Source: Actinomycetota bacterium
GTDB lineage: Bacteria; Actinomycetota; Geothermincolia; Fen-727; Anoxymicrobiaceae
NCBI GenBank assembly: GCA_018831265.1
Contig: JAHJCO010000045.1
Span: 1 to 64,000, forward strand
DNA length: 64,000 bases
Direction: 5' to 3'
The notes beneath the pieces are model-generated. The model saw only the letters and a program-made list of their open reading frames with translations. It had not been told where the DNA came from and made no database searches. The translations under genes and the position numbers were made by a program. This document shows positions 34,511 to 44,397 of the stretch, piece by piece (within the stretch, counting starts at the first letter, position 1; every line of letters begins with the position of its first letter).

Positions 34511-35836
34511 ATGGAAGCAGTCGACCGGAGAGTCCTGGAGGCCAAGCTGCTGCCCGAGCTGCAGGAGATAGGCCTGGCCCTGGACATAGACGGCGTGAAG
34601 AAGCTCCGGAAGAAGGAGTTGATCAACGCCATCCTCCAGGAGGCGGGAGTCATCACGGAGGAGAAGCCGCACCTGGAGGAGGTGCCGCCCCCGCCGGAGG
34701 TGGTTGTCAAGGAGGAGGAGGAGGAAGATGAGGGCATAGGCAGCGGCATACTCGATATCCTCTCGGACGGCTACGGGTTCCTTCGTACCTCGGGCTACCT
34801 CCCCTCTGAGAAGGACATCTACGTATCGATGTCCCAGATACGCCGTTTCCGCCTGAAGCGAGGCGACGAGGTCCGGGGGCAGATAAGGCCGCCCAAGGAC
34901 TCGGAGAAATACAACGCGCTGCTGCGCATCGAGTCCGTGAACAGCGACGATCCCGAGGTGGCCCAGCGGCGCAGGCAGTTCGAGTCGCTCACGCCCCTGT
35001 ATCCGGAGGACAGGCTGCGGCTCGAGACCAAGACCAGCAGCGTGACCTCGAGGATAATCGACCTGATAGCGCCGGTCGGCAAGGGGCAGCGCGGGCTGAT
35101 CGTCTCGCCTCCCAAGGCCGGCAAGACCACGGTGCTGAAGCAGATAGCCAACAGCATCACCGACAACAACCCCGAGTGCTACCTGATGGTCCTGCTGGTT
35201 GACGAGCGGCCGGAGGAGGTCACCGACATGGAGCGCTCGGTCTCCGGCGAGGTCATAAGCTCCACCTTCGACCAGCCCTCCGACAACCACATAGCGGTCA
35301 GCGAGCTGGTGATGGAGAGGGCCAAGCGACTGGTCGAGCACCACAGGGACGTGGTCATCCTGCTGGACAGCGTCACCAGGCTCGCGCGCGCCTACAACCT
35401 GAGCACGCCCGCGAGCGGTCGCATCCTGTCGGGTGGCGTGGACTCCACGGCCCTCTTCCCGCCAAAGCGGTTCTTCGGGGCGGCGCGGAACATCGAGTTC
35501 GGCGGGAGCATGACCATAATAGCCACGGCGCTGGTGGACACCGGCAGCCGCATGGACGAGGTAATCTTCGAGGAGTTCAAGGGCACCGGCAACATGGAGA
35601 TACACCTGGACCGCAAGCTGGCGGACAAACGTGTATTCCCGGCAATAGACATCGAGAAGTCGGGCACGCGCAAGGAGGAGCTGATCATGGAGCCCAAGGA
35701 GGCCCAGCAGGTCTGGAAGCTCCGCAGGCTCCTGCACGCGCTCGACCCCAACTCGGCCATCGAGCTTCTCATAGACGGGATCAAGGCGACCAAGAGCAAC
35801 GCCCAGTTCCTCGCCCAGGTCAAGGAACCCCGGTAA
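34511..35836 (+). CDS. rho: Transcription termination factor Rho
   Basis: 441 residues. N-terminal Rho-N helices ([20 protein letters not shown]), a short Glu-rich linker, then the primary RNA-binding OB fold with DGYGFLR (RNP1-like) and [18 protein letters not shown]. The ATPase has [15 protein letters not shown] (Walker A), [13 protein letters not shown] and [16 protein letters not shown] (Walker B). Strong AGGAGG at 34495-34500 plus an AGGAG next to ATG 34511. Complete and typical. Confidence 0.97.
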   Translation: MEAVDRRVLEAKLLPELQEIGLALDIDGVKKLRKKELINAILQEAGVITEEKPHLEEVPPPPEVVVKEEEEEDEGIGSGILDILSDGYGFLRTSGYLPSEKDIYVSMSQIRRFRLKRGDEVRGQIRPPKDSEKYNALLRIESVNSDDPEVAQRRRQFESLTPLYPEDRLRLETKTSSVTSRIIDLIAPVGKGQRGLIVSPPKAGKTTVLKQIANSITDNNPECYLMVLLVDERPEEVTDMERSVSGEVISSTFDQPSDNHIAVSELVMERAKRLVEHHRDVVILLDSVTRLARAYNLSTPASGRILSGGVDSTALFPPKRFFGAARNIEFGGSMTIIATALVDTGSRMDEVIFEEFKGTGNMEIHLDRKLADKRVFPAIDIEKSGTRKEELIMEPKEAQQVWKLRRLLHALDPNSAIELLIDGIKATKSNAQFLAQVKEPR

Positions 35837-35851
35837 CCGCCTTACAAAAGC

Positions 35852-35980
35852 GGCGGACTGAAGTCCGCCCCCAAGCAGTCACATCTTGACCTGCATGTAG
35901 GTCGAACAAGAGCTGGCTGATCATGTGCATCCAAATAGGGACGTCTATTCGACCTGGCTGGGCCGGGACTCCAGTCCCGG
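35852..35980. repeat. Two short palindromes after rho (GGCGGACT and CCGGGACT types)
   Basis: ggcggact (35852-35859) with agtccgcc (35862-35869), and ccgggact (35963-35970) with agtcccgg (35973-35980). Both have the NNNGGACT-x-AGTCCNNN form; neither has a T-tract, so they look like dispersed palindromic repeats rather than terminators. The gap 35837-36001 holds nothing else. Confidence 0.55.
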
Positions 35981-36001
35981 AACGAGACGGCCGCACCAGC
36001 G

Positions 36002-36166
36002 GTGTCAAAGACTTGAATCCCACTAGTTAACTATAATTCACTAATATAGTATCTTGTCTATACAAATAACGGCCACTGCGGGTCCGAGACCGGTTTTCAG
36101 GCGATTTTCGTTGTTTCTGATTCACCAATTAACTGTTGTTGAGGATGTGATTCAAGTCTTTGACAC
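36002..36166. repeat. 165-bp element with perfect 18-bp inverted ends, adjoining RAYT copy 2
   Basis: gtgtcaaagacttgaatc (36002-36019) is the exact reverse complement of gattcaagtctttgacac (36149-36166). The right arm contains the last codons and TGA stop of the transposase gene. The interior is AT-rich with tagttaacta and aattaactgttgttg. A second copy of the same size and ends is at 53859-54025. Confidence 0.85.
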
Positions 36167-36934
36167 TTTACATACCATCGACTCGCTCAATCCAGCATGC
36201 TCTCCAATCTCGGAGAGCTTGTAACCGAACACCAGGTGGGCCCGGCAGATGGCTTGATTCCGCGCTTCGGTCGAGTCGCATCCTTCGAACAGCTCGAACA
36301 GCGTCGGTCGCTGTCTCTCCCTGACCCTGCAGGTGGTAACCGGCTCGCTCGAGTAGTACCTGGACTTCATCTCTCGTTCCACCTCCGGCGAGGAACCGCT
36401 CACGAAGTCGATGTAGGTGTTGCGGGCTCTACGGACGTCCTGTGAGAAAAGGGACAAGACCGGCTGGACACTCAGGAATTCCGGGCCGCGGGTGATCCCC
36501 GCGGTCGCGCCGTAGCTGCTCCATGGCCACTCACCGGGATGGGCGCAGATCCCGGCGTCCACCGGATTGGTCGCGATGTACTTCACCGCGTTGCGGAACC
36601 TGTGCTCATGATCGATGCGGTCGGACATGAAGTGCCTCCGAAACAGGCACCCGCTGCGCCTGTGACGCTTGTTGAACCTGTGCGTGTGGACGCTGTGAAG
36701 AGCCTGAATACCTCGCGACAGGCTCTCGGCGTCGGTGTCGACGATCAGGTGATAGTGGTTATCCATCAGGCAGTAGGCGCAGCAGATCCACCTGAACCGG
36801 TAGACGACGCATCCGAGCAGCCTCAGGAATGAAATCCTGTCGAAGTCGTCCAGGAATATCATCCTGTCGCCTACACTGTGGGAGGCGACGTGGAACACCC
36901 CGGGGAGAAGGTCGCTCCTGGCTTCTCTTGGCAT
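36152..36934 (-). mobile_element. REP-associated tyrosine transposase (RAYT), copy 2
   Basis: 260 residues. LPGVFHVASHSVGDRMIFLD opens the Y1 fold; the HUH pair is in CLMDNHYHLIVDTDAE (HYH); GCLFRRHFMSDRIDHEHRFR and KYIATNPVDAGICAHPGEWP carry the catalytic Tyr helix; the end (YKLSEIGEHAGLSESMVCKV) is a helix-turn-helix-like tail. Its stop codon lies within the 18-bp inverted end of the neighbouring repeat, tying gene and element together. It is only distantly similar to copy 1, so two separate RAYT families are present. Confidence 0.87.
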
Positions 36935-37307
36935 GTTCTCGACTACTTTTCGTTCTGGCTCGGGCGAAGCATAGCAAGCAATAGCATATCAAGCAACTCG
37001 TTCTGCATCAATGATGCGCTGCGGCTGGAAGGATCTGCGTGAAGTGGTCGGGAGGATACACGGTGAACCCCGTGGTGAAGGACCTGTCAATCTTCTACTA
37101 TGCCGAACCCTCCACGAAGGAGAACCGAGCCCTGTTCCCTGTCTATGCCTTCATGAGCGGGGATTGCTGTATCTATGTGCCTGCGTTCGGGGAAAGAATA
37201 GGTCCTTGACGGTTGTTCAACTACTTGGAGGACGCATTTCATGGCACGAACCTGTTCCATGTGCTACCATCGTTGGGCGTGAACGAGGCGGAAACACGGA
37301 GAAGACT
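36935..37307. other. Gap between RAYT copy 2 and rpmE
   Basis: This stretch holds the upstream regions of both genes. Short direct repeats (agcaagcaatagcatatcaa near 36975) are seen. A frame open through it into rpmE has no ribosome site or recognisable protein and is judged non-coding. A TTGACG at 37206 lacks a matching -10. Confidence 0.4.
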
Positions 37308-37559
37308 GTGAAAAAAGACATACATCCCGAGTACATGAAGACCATCGTCACCTGTTCGTGCGGTGACTCGTTCGAGACCCGGTCCACCAAGCCGGAGCTG
37401 CACGTGGAGATCTGCTCGCAGTGCCACCCGTTCTACACCGGCAAGCAGAAGCTGGTCGACTCGGGCGGCCGGGTCGAGCGGTTCCAGAAGCGTTACCAGT
37501 CCCACCTCGACGTCAAGGGCAGCAAGTCGAAGAGGAAGCCGAAGGCCCCGAGCGCCTGA
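37308..37559 (+). CDS. rpmE: 50S ribosomal protein L31, zinc form
   Basis: 83 residues from GTG 37308, with GGAG at 37298-37301. The start [20 protein letters not shown] and the pairs CSCG (C15, C17) and CSQC (C35, C38) identify the four-Cys zinc-binding form of L31. [19 protein letters not shown] is the conserved C-terminal part, followed by a basic tail. It precedes DUF1385 and prfA as in many bacteria. Confidence 0.96.
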   Translation: MKKDIHPEYMKTIVTCSCGDSFETRSTKPELHVEICSQCHPFYTGKQKLVDSGGRVERFQKRYQSHLDVKGSKSKRKPKAPSA

Positions 37560-37578
37560 CGGCACGCCCCCCGATGAA

Positions 37579-38595
37579 TTGAAGGGCGAACCCGCACACA
37601 AGCCCGAGATCCAGATAGGCGGCCAGGCCGTCATCGAGGGCGTCGTCATGCGCGGTCCGGACCGCTGGGCTCTCGCCGTGCGGCGCCCCGACGAGAGCCT
37701 GTTCATCACCGTGAACCCCACCCGGACCCTGGCCCAGCGCTACCCGCGCGCCAACGTCTTCGGCGTCAGGGGGATCCTGGGGCTGGCCGACTCCCTCATC
37801 ATCGGCTACAAGTCGCTCTCGATAAGCGCCGGGATTTCGCTTGAGGAGGCGGAGGCGGAGGTCCCTTCGGGAGACGAGGCCGCACCCGCGGCGAGCGAAG
37901 AAGAGCCTGCACCGGAGAAGAAGAAGGCCCGCCGCCGCGGGGAACGCCCGGAAAAGGAGCGGCGCGAGCGTGAGCCCGGCGAGCTGGGCCCCGAGATGTG
38001 GGTGGCCATGGCGATCGCCCTGGTCCTTTTCGTGGGGCTCTTCATCATCGTGCCCACCCTGATCGCGAAGCGGCTGGACGCCTACCTGACCAACACCGTG
38101 GTCTACAACCTGGTCGAGGGGGGCATCCGCATCGCGTTCTTCGTGGCGTACCTGGCGCTCATGTCGCTGATTCCCGACATCCGCCGCGTCTTCGCCTACC
38201 ACGGGGCGGAGCACATGGTGGTGCACGCCTACGAGCACGGAGTGACCCTTAACCCGGAGTCCGCGGAGCACTACTCGACGGCCCACATGCGCTGCGGGAC
38301 GGCGTTCCTGCTGATCGTGCTGGTGGCGAGCGTGCTGATCTTCTCCCTGCTGGGGAGGCCGGCGGTATGGCTGCGGATCCTGGAACGCGTCGCGCTGATA
38401 CCTTTAGTGGCCGCGCTGGCCTATGAGATAATCAGGTTCGCCGGAAGGCACGAGGACTCGCGTATCATGAAGGTGATAATGGCGCCCGGGCTCCTGCTGC
38501 AGAGCCTGACCACCCGGAAGCCGGACAGGGAGCAGCTGGAGGTCGCGATAGCGGCCCTGGAGGCGGCGGTGGGCCCGGAAGAAGCCGCGGCGTGA
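37579..38595 (+). CDS. DUF1385 (YqhQ-like) membrane protein
   Basis: About 338 residues; the start is uncertain. TTG 37579 is the latest start that keeps the conserved IQIGGQAVIEGVVMRGPDRW, but no ribosome site is visible. Residues ~95-135 are a charged Ala/Glu/Arg linker. Membrane helices follow (MWVAMAIALVLFVGLFIIVP, IRIAFFVAYLALMSLI, FLLIVLVASVLIFSLL, ALIPLVAALAYEIIRFA). VFAYHGAEHMVVHAYEHG with its histidines and HMRCGTAFL are family hallmarks, suggesting a metal site. Function unknown; the family is regularly found next to prfA. Confidence 0.87.
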   Translation: MKGEPAHKPEIQIGGQAVIEGVVMRGPDRWALAVRRPDESLFITVNPTRTLAQRYPRANVFGVRGILGLADSLIIGYKSLSISAGISLEEAEAEVPSGDEAAPAASEEEPAPEKKKARRRGERPEKERREREPGELGPEMWVAMAIALVLFVGLFIIVPTLIAKRLDAYLTNTVVYNLVEGGIRIAFFVAYLALMSLIPDIRRVFAYHGAEHMVVHAYEHGVTLNPESAEHYSTAHMRCGTAFLLIVLVASVLIFSLLGRPAVWLRILERVALIPLVAALAYEIIRFAGRHEDSRIMKVIMAPGLLLQSLTTRKPDREQLEVAIAALEAAVGPEEAAA

Positions 38596-38611
38596 CTGTA
38601 TTGCGACGGTA

Positions 38612-39682
38612 ATGATGTTCGAAAAGCTGAAGACCCTTGCGGACAGGTTCCAGGAGATAGACAGGCAGCTCGCCGATCCGCAGGTGATAGCGGACATCAA
38701 GGGGTACCAGGCACTCGCCCGCGAACGCGCCTCCCTCGCGGATACGGTCGAGGCGTTCCGTTGCTACCAGGATACCGAGGTCCAGCTCGCGGAGGCGAAG
38801 GAGCTCGCCCGAGTGGAGACCGATCCCGAGATGGCCGACTTCCTTACCGAGGAGGTCCGCGACCTGGAGGGTACGCTTGCCGACCTCGCCGAGCGCCTCA
38901 AGGTCCTGCTGATACCGAAGGACGAGCTCGCCGACAAGGACGTCATAGCCGAGATAAGGGCCGGCACGGGGGGCGACGAGGCGGCCATCTTCGCGGGGGA
39001 CCTGTACCGGATGTACTCGCGCTTCGCCGAGTCCCGCCGCTGGAAGCTCGAGCAGCTGTCCGGCAGCCCCTCGGAGATGGGGGGGTTCAAGGAGGTCATC
39101 TTCTCTCTCAAGGGCCCCGAGGTCTGGAGCGCCATGAAGTTCGAGTCGGGCGTCCACCGCGTACAGAGGGTGCCGGCCACCGAGTCCCAGGGACGCATCC
39201 ACACCTCCACCGCCACGGTCGCCATCCTTCCCGAGGCCGAGGAGGTAGACGTCCAGATAGACCCCAACGACCTCAAGATAGACGTCTTCCGCTCCACGGG
39301 CCCGGGGGGCCAGTCGGTCAACACCACGGACTCGGCGGTGCGGGTGACCCACAAGCCGACCGGGCTGGTGGTGTCCTGCCAGGACGAGAAGTCGCAGCTG
39401 CAGAACAAGGAGAAGGCCCTGCGCATCCTCAGGGCGCGCATGCTGGACGAGGCCCGGCGCGCCCAGCAGCAGGCCGAGGCCGCGAAGCGCCGCAGCCAGG
39501 TGGGAACGGGTGAGCGCTCGGAGAAGATCCGCACCTACAACTTCCCCCAGGGCCGGGTGACCGACCACCGTATCGGGCTGACCCTGCACAAGCTCAACGC
39601 AATCCTGGAGGGCGATCTGGGCGAGCTGGTCGAGGCGCTCGCGGAGGAGGAGCGCGTAAGGGCGCTCAAGGAAGCGGGTTAG
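38612..39682 (+). CDS. prfA: Peptide chain release factor 1
   Basis: 356 residues. Contains [40 protein letters not shown] and the peptidyl-tRNA hydrolysis motif in [19 protein letters not shown] (GGQ near residue 233). The C-terminus [20 protein letters not shown] is typical. Double ATG at 38612/38615. The adjoining prmC encodes the methyltransferase that modifies the GGQ glutamine. Confidence 0.97.
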   Translation: MMFEKLKTLADRFQEIDRQLADPQVIADIKGYQALARERASLADTVEAFRCYQDTEVQLAEAKELARVETDPEMADFLTEEVRDLEGTLADLAERLKVLLIPKDELADKDVIAEIRAGTGGDEAAIFAGDLYRMYSRFAESRRWKLEQLSGSPSEMGGFKEVIFSLKGPEVWSAMKFESGVHRVQRVPATESQGRIHTSTATVAILPEAEEVDVQIDPNDLKIDVFRSTGPGGQSVNTTDSAVRVTHKPTGLVVSCQDEKSQLQNKEKALRILRARMLDEARRAQQQAEAAKRRSQVGTGERSEKIRTYNFPQGRVTDHRIGLTLHKLNAILEGDLGELVEALAEEERVRALKEAG

Positions 39683-39683
39683 C

Positions 39684-40532
39684 TTGAACCTCGTCGAGTA
39701 CCTTGCCAGGGCGACCGCGTACCTGGAGGAGAGGGACGTCGCCTCTCCGCGCCTCAACGCCGAGCTACTGCTCTGCCACCTGCTGGACATCGGCAGGCTC
39801 GACATATACACGGGGTTCGAGCGCGCCCTGACCCCGGAGGAGGCGGAGCGGTACAAGAACCTGGTCAAGCGCAGGGGGACGGGCTGTCCCCTTCAGTACC
39901 TTACCGGCGAGTGCGGGTTCCGTGGCCTCACCCTGGAGGTGCGCGAGGGGGTGTTCATCCCGCGGCCGGAGACCGAGCTGCTGGTGGAGAAGGCGCTGGG
40001 GGTCCTGCCGGGCGGCGAGGCGGACGTGCTCGACCTGGGGACCGGGTGCGGGGCTATCGCGGTCTGCATAGCGACCGAGCACCCCGGGGCCAGGGTGATG
40101 GCGACCGACCTGGACCCCGAGGCGCTCGCGCTGTGCGAGCGCAACGCGCAGAGGGCGGGTGTCGCGGGCAGGATCGAGACGATGCCCGGGGACCTGTTCG
40201 AGCCGCTGGCCGGGAGCGGGAGGACCTTCGACGCGCTGGTCTCGAATCCACCGTACGTGCCGTCCTCGTGCGCCGGGTCACTCAGCAGGGAGGTGCGCGA
40301 GCACGAGCCGCCCGCCGCGCTGTTCGCCGGGACCGATGGGCTGGACGTCATCAGGGTCATCGTCGCGGGGGCGCCTCCGCTGCTGCGGGAAGGCGGATGG
40401 ATGCTCCTGGAGATCGACGAGTCACAGGGAGACGCGGTGCTGGAGCTGCTCGCCGGCGGTGGATGGGCGGACGTCGAGGTCTTCGACGACCTGAACGGAC
40501 GCCCCAGGGTCGTACGGGCTAAGAAGCCATGA
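39684..40532 (+). CDS. prmC: Release factor glutamine methyltransferase PrmC
   Basis: 282 residues from TTG 39684, one base after prfA. N-terminal helical substrate domain (YLARATAYLEERDVASPRLN), then SAM motif I VLDLGTGCGAIAVCIATEHP and the catalytic NPPY in DALVSNPPYVPSS. FIPRPETELLVE is conserved. It methylates the Gln of GGQ in release factors. ATGA overlap with the next gene. Confidence 0.96.
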   Translation: MNLVEYLARATAYLEERDVASPRLNAELLLCHLLDIGRLDIYTGFERALTPEEAERYKNLVKRRGTGCPLQYLTGECGFRGLTLEVREGVFIPRPETELLVEKALGVLPGGEADVLDLGTGCGAIAVCIATEHPGARVMATDLDPEALALCERNAQRAGVAGRIETMPGDLFEPLAGSGRTFDALVSNPPYVPSSCAGSLSREVREHEPPAALFAGTDGLDVIRVIVAGAPPLLREGGWMLLEIDESQGDAVLELLAGGGWADVEVFDDLNGRPRVVRAKKP

Positions 40533-41170
40533 GCAGCATGTACAGGGCGGAGCGGATCGAGCTCCGAGGCGGACGTGGACCGGAGGCCGCAGAGCGTGTC
40601 GCCTCTCTTCTGAGGGAGGGGAGGGTCGGCGTGGTGCCGACCGACACGGTGTACGGGATCGCCGCCTGCGCGCTGGACCGGGAAGCGGTCGGGCGGGTCA
40701 TGGAGATCAAGGTGAGGCCGGCGGACAGGCCGCTGCCCCTGCACGTTCCCGGGGTCGAGGAGGCGTCCCGGCTCGCGATCACGGACGGCCCGGAGGCCTC
40801 CGCGTTGATGGAGGCGTTCTGGCCGGGAGCCCTCACGCTGGTGCTGCCGCGCAGGAAGAACATCGAGCTTCCGTTCCAGGGCAAGGAGTCGGTCGGCCTG
40901 CGGGTGCCCGACAACCGCTTCATGCTCGACGTGCTGGACCTCTGCTGGCCGCTGGTGGTCCCCAGCGCCAACCCGCCGGGCGAGGACGCGCCGCGTTCGG
41001 GATCCGAGGTGGTCCCCTCCATACTGGAGGCGGTGGAATTCGTGGTGGAAGAGGGGCTTTGCGACGGCGGGGTGGAGTCGACGGTGGTGGACCTCACGGG
41101 CACTCCTCGAGTGCTCCGCGAAGGCGCCTTGAGCGAGCGTGAGATACGGGAGGCCCTCGGTGGCCCCTGA
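40529..41170 (+). CDS. Threonylcarbamoyl-AMP synthase (Sua5/YwlC/TsaC family)
   Basis: 213 residues. Signature pieces: GRVGVVPTDTVYGIAACALD, the KxR segment MEIKVRPADRPLPLHV, FWPGALTLVLPRRKN, VGLRVPDNRFM and VVPSANPPGED (SAN). Normal length for the short TsaC form without the Sua5 tail. It makes TC-AMP for the t6A37 modification of tRNA. It overlaps prmC by 4 bases and the following phosphatase gene by 11. Confidence 0.94.
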   Translation: MSSMYRAERIELRGGRGPEAAERVASLLREGRVGVVPTDTVYGIAACALDREAVGRVMEIKVRPADRPLPLHVPGVEEASRLAITDGPEASALMEAFWPGALTLVLPRRKNIELPFQGKESVGLRVPDNRFMLDVLDLCWPLVVPSANPPGEDAPRSGSEVVPSILEAVEFVVEEGLCDGGVESTVVDLTGTPRVLREGALSEREIREALGGP

Positions 41171-41768
41171 GAGCAGGTTGGGACTCCTATTCGTCTGCAC
41201 CGGCAACATCTGCCGCAGCCCCATGGCCGAGGGTCTGGCAAAGCACTGGCTGGAGCAGGATTACCCGGGGACCGCCGGCGAGGTCACGGTGGCCTCCGCG
41301 GGGGTCAGCGCCCTGGTGGGGGAGGGCCCGACGGCTGAGGCCACGGCCGTCATGGCCTCCCGGGGGATAGACATAGAGGCGCACAGGGCGCGCGACGTGG
41401 AGCGCGGGATGCTCGAGGAGAGCTCACTGGTCCTGACCATGGAGGACAGGCAGACCCGCCATGCCCGCTCGATCGCGCCGGCCGCGGACGTTCACAACCT
41501 CCTTCGCGCCGCGGAGGTCGCGGGGAACCTCCGGGCCGGGCCGGGGGGCCTGAGCGGCGCCGGCGGGCCGAAAGAGCGCCTGGGGCTTCTCCTGGAATCC
41601 CTTGGCGAGGTGGAGCGGGAGGGCCTCTGGCTACTGGAGCCCGGAGCCTACGACGTGGAGGACCCGTACGGGCGGGCCCGGGACTTCTACGAGTGGGCGG
41701 CGTGCCGCCTGGAGAGACCGGTCTGCAACGTCCTGGACGTGATGTTCGGCGGCCGGGAAATGGAATGA
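41160..41768 (+). CDS. Low-molecular-weight protein tyrosine phosphatase family protein
   Basis: 202 residues from GTG 41160 with GGGAGG 7 bases upstream. The P-loop FVCTGNICRSPMAEGLAK (C-x5-R-S) is near the N-terminus and the general acid lies in DVEDPYGRARDFYEW. The protein is about 50 residues longer than the usual ~150, with an insert around residues 110-150. Such proteins next to tsaC and rpiB are often annotated as arginine or tyrosine phosphatases; the substrate is not known. Confidence 0.9.
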   Translation: MAPESRLGLLFVCTGNICRSPMAEGLAKHWLEQDYPGTAGEVTVASAGVSALVGEGPTAEATAVMASRGIDIEAHRARDVERGMLEESSLVLTMEDRQTRHARSIAPAADVHNLLRAAEVAGNLRAGPGGLSGAGGPKERLGLLLESLGEVEREGLWLLEPGAYDVEDPYGRARDFYEWAACRLERPVCNVLDVMFGGREME

Positions 41769-41803
41769 TAGAATCCAGTTGAATTCCGTCCGGGGTGGCC
41801 GAT

Positions 41804-41845
41804 TTCCCCCTCTCCCTCGAGGGGGGAGGGTCGGGGTGGGGGTGA
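41804..41845. repeat. CCCTCTCCCTCGAGGGGG-type palindromic repeat
   Basis: ccccctctccctcgaggggg and agggtcggggtgggggtg flank the palindrome ccctcgaggg (41814-41823). This wording recurs in many unrelated bacterial genomes as an intergenic repeat. It fills the gap before rpiB. Confidence 0.6.
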
Positions 41846-41856
41846 ATGTTTTTACC

Positions 41857-42324
41857 ATGAGCGGAACAGTAGCCATAGGGAGCGACCACGCCGGTTTCCT
41901 GCTGAAGGAGGCGCTGGAGGACGAGCTCGTCTCCGGCGGTTACACCGTTGTCGACTTCGGGACCGACAGCGAGGAGTCGTGCGACTACCCCGACTTCGGT
42001 CTCGCGGTGGCCGAGGCGGTGAGCACGGGGGAGGCGTGGCGCGGGGTGCTCGTGTGCGGGACCGGGGCGGGCATGGCCATGGTGGCCAACAAGGTCCCGG
42101 GCGTGAGGGCGGCGGCCTGCAACGAGCCGTACACCGCGGAGTACTGCCGCCTGCACAACGACGCGAACGTCCTCACCATGGGCGCGCGGATAGTCGACCC
42201 CCAGGCCGCGAAGAGGATACTACACGCCTTCCTGGACGCGGAGTACGAGGGCGAGGCCTCGCGCCACGAGCGCAGGCTGGGCAAGATACGCGATGTCGAG
42301 CGGAAATACATGAAGGAGGCCTGA
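41857..42324 (+). CDS. rpiB: Ribose-5-phosphate isomerase B
   Basis: 155 residues from ATG 41857; GTG 41842 is a possible earlier start. VAIGSDHAGFLLKEAL, DYPDFGLAVAEAV, VLVCGTGAGMAMVANKVPGV with the catalytic Cys, and LHNDANVLTMGARI are diagnostic. It interconverts ribose and ribulose 5-phosphate and is separated by one base from glyA, a pairing common in bacteria. Confidence 0.96.
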   Translation: MSGTVAIGSDHAGFLLKEALEDELVSGGYTVVDFGTDSEESCDYPDFGLAVAEAVSTGEAWRGVLVCGTGAGMAMVANKVPGVRAAACNEPYTAEYCRLHNDANVLTMGARIVDPQAAKRILHAFLDAEYEGEASRHERRLGKIRDVERKYMKEA

Positions 42325-42325
42325 G

Positions 42326-43585
42326 TTGGACCATGGCGAGGGCGGCTCCGAGCTGGAGCGATTCGATCCGGATATCTTCGCCGCGGTGGACGGTGAGCTG
42401 AAGCGGGAGCGAGAGGTAATAAACCTGGTCGCGTCCGAGAACTACGCCTCGCGCGCCGTGCTTGAAGCGCAGGGCTCGGTGCTGACCAACAAGTACGCCG
42501 AGGGGTACCCCGGGCGCCGCTACTACCCGGGCTGCGGCCCGGCCGACGACGCCGAGGCGATCGCAATCGCGCGGGCGGTGGAGCTGTTCGGCTGCGGCCA
42601 CGCCAACGTCCAGCCCCACGCCGGCGCACAGGCCAACATGATCGCCTACATGGCCGCGCTCAAACCGGGCGAGACCATCCTGGCCATGGACCTGCGATGC
42701 GGCGGCCACCTGACCCACGGCTCGGCGGCCAACTACTCCGGGATGTTCTACCGGGCCGTGCACTACGGGGTGGACCGCGAGACCGAGATGCTGGACTACG
42801 ACCGGGTGGCCGATATCGCCCGCCGCGAGAAGCCACGAATAATCGTGGCCGGGGCGAGCGCCTACCCGCGCGCGATTGACTTCGAGGCGTTCCGCCGGAT
42901 AGCCGACTCCGTGGGTGCGATGCTCATGGTGGACATGGCACACTTCGGCGGCCTGGTGGTGGGCGGCGTGCACCCCGACCCGGTGCCGGTGAGCGACTTC
43001 GTGACCGGCACGACCCACAAGACAATGCGCGGGCCCAGGGGCGGCTTCGTGCTCTGCAGGGAGGAGCACGCCGATCACGTGGACGCCGCGGCGTTCCCGG
43101 GGACTCAGGGCGGGCCGCTGATGCACGTCATCGCGGCCAAGGCGGTGTGCTTCAAGGAGGCGATGGCGCCCGGGTTCAGGAGCTACCAGCACCGTATCGC
43201 CGAGAACGCGAAGGCACTCTGCGGGAAGATGGCCGAAGAGGGGTTCAGGATAGTGTCGGGAGGGACCGAGACCCACCTGTTCCTGGTGGACCTGCGCCCG
43301 CAGGGTACAAGCGGCAGGGAGGCGCAGGCGGTCCTGGAGTCGGTGGGCATCTGCGCGAACATGAACGAGATACCGTACGACGAGACCCCCCCCACGGTGA
43401 CCAGCGGCATCCGGATCGGGACCCCCGCGGTCACCACTCGTGGCATGGGCCCGGCCGAGATGGAGGAGCTGGGCGCGATGATCTCCACCGCGCTCAAGCA
43501 GCGTGACTCGGAGTCCGCGCTCGCCGGTGTACGCTCGCGAGCCCGAGAGCTCGCAGACGCCTTTCCCGTCTACCCCCTGTGTTAA
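42326..43585 (+). CDS. glyA: Serine hydroxymethyltransferase
   Basis: 419 residues from TTG 42326, with AGGAGG inside the end of rpiB 7 bases upstream. LVASENYASRAVLEAQGSVL, KYAEGYPGRRYYPGC and the PLP lysine in TGTTHKTMRGPRGG identify it. It transfers the serine hydroxymethyl group to tetrahydrofolate, feeding methylene-THF that MetF, encoded at 58.5 kb, also uses. Confidence 0.97.
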   Translation: MDHGEGGSELERFDPDIFAAVDGELKREREVINLVASENYASRAVLEAQGSVLTNKYAEGYPGRRYYPGCGPADDAEAIAIARAVELFGCGHANVQPHAGAQANMIAYMAALKPGETILAMDLRCGGHLTHGSAANYSGMFYRAVHYGVDRETEMLDYDRVADIARREKPRIIVAGASAYPRAIDFEAFRRIADSVGAMLMVDMAHFGGLVVGGVHPDPVPVSDFVTGTTHKTMRGPRGGFVLCREEHADHVDAAAFPGTQGGPLMHVIAAKAVCFKEAMAPGFRSYQHRIAENAKALCGKMAEEGFRIVSGGTETHLFLVDLRPQGTSGREAQAVLESVGICANMNEIPYDETPPTVTSGIRIGTPAVTTRGMGPAEMEELGAMISTALKQRDSESALAGVRSRARELADAFPVYPLC

Positions 43586-43613
43586 ACTTGGCGGGTGTGT
43601 CGAAGGAGGTCGG

Positions 43614-44372
43614 TTGAGCGACGAGATCGAGAGAGTTGCGAGGATACTCGACGCGGCCGGAAAGGTCGTCGCCCTCACGGGCGCCGGGATCTCGGTCGAG
43701 TCGGGCATACCCGATTTCCGTTCCCCCGGGGGCCTGTGGACCCGCTACGACCCCTCCGTGTACGCGACATTCGAGTCGTTCGTGAACGATCCCAGCCGGT
43801 TCTGGGAGATGGCCGAGGAGCTCAACCCCCTGCTGGAGAACGCCGAGCCCAACCCCGCGCACTGCGCGCTGGCCGAGCTCGAGCAGCTCGGCAAGTGCGA
43901 CGCGGTGATCACCCAGAACATCGACCACCTGCACCAGCGGGCCGGCAACACGGACGTCCTGGAGCTGCACGGGACGTACCGGACCGGCACATGCCTGACC
44001 TGCTACACCAGGCACGAGTTCGAGGAGATAAAGGAGCTGGCTTCCGACGGGCGAATCCCCCACTGTAAGAGCTGTGGAGGGGTGATAAAGCCCGACGTGG
44101 TGCTGTTCGGCGAGCCGCTCAACGCCCCCGTGCTCCACCGGGCCATCGAGCTGGCAACCGCCTGCGACGTCATGCTGGTGGTCGGCGCGGGACTCGAGGT
44201 GTTCCCGGCGGCCTCACTACCGACATACGCGCACCGCAGCCACACCGAGCTGGTGTTCGTCAACATCGCGGAGACGGCGTTCGACGATATCGCCGACGTA
44301 CGGCTGACGGGCAAGGCGGGCGAGGTGCTGCCGCGGCTCGTGGAAGCGTACAGGGCTCTATCCGGGAACTGA
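43614..44372 (+). CDS. NAD-dependent protein deacylase, sirtuin family
   Basis: 252 residues from TTG 43614, with AAGGAGG 4-5 bases before. NAD motif ALTGAGISVESGIPDFRS, TQNIDHLHQRAG, catalytic His in ELHGTYRTGTC, zinc cysteines CLTC and CKSC, and VVGAGLEVFPAASLP. The substrate Arg/Tyr pair of desuccinylases is not evident, so deacetylation is likelier (inference). Confidence 0.93.
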   Translation: MSDEIERVARILDAAGKVVALTGAGISVESGIPDFRSPGGLWTRYDPSVYATFESFVNDPSRFWEMAEELNPLLENAEPNPAHCALAELEQLGKCDAVITQNIDHLHQRAGNTDVLELHGTYRTGTCLTCYTRHEFEEIKELASDGRIPHCKSCGGVIKPDVVLFGEPLNAPVLHRAIELATACDVMLVVGAGLEVFPAASLPTYAHRSHTELVFVNIAETAFDDIADVRLTGKAGEVLPRLVEAYRALSGN

Positions 44373-44397
44373 TAAAACCGGCCAGGAGGTCCAAGTT

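Noticed and set aside
33791..35737. A 648-codon open frame on the minus strand
   Set aside because: It is antisense to the transaldolase-like gene and rho, both unmistakable; no ribosome site or domain is seen.
37011..37307. N-terminal extension of rpmE
   Set aside because: L31 begins at KKDIHP in the family; the extension has no ribosome site and no similarity to anything I know.
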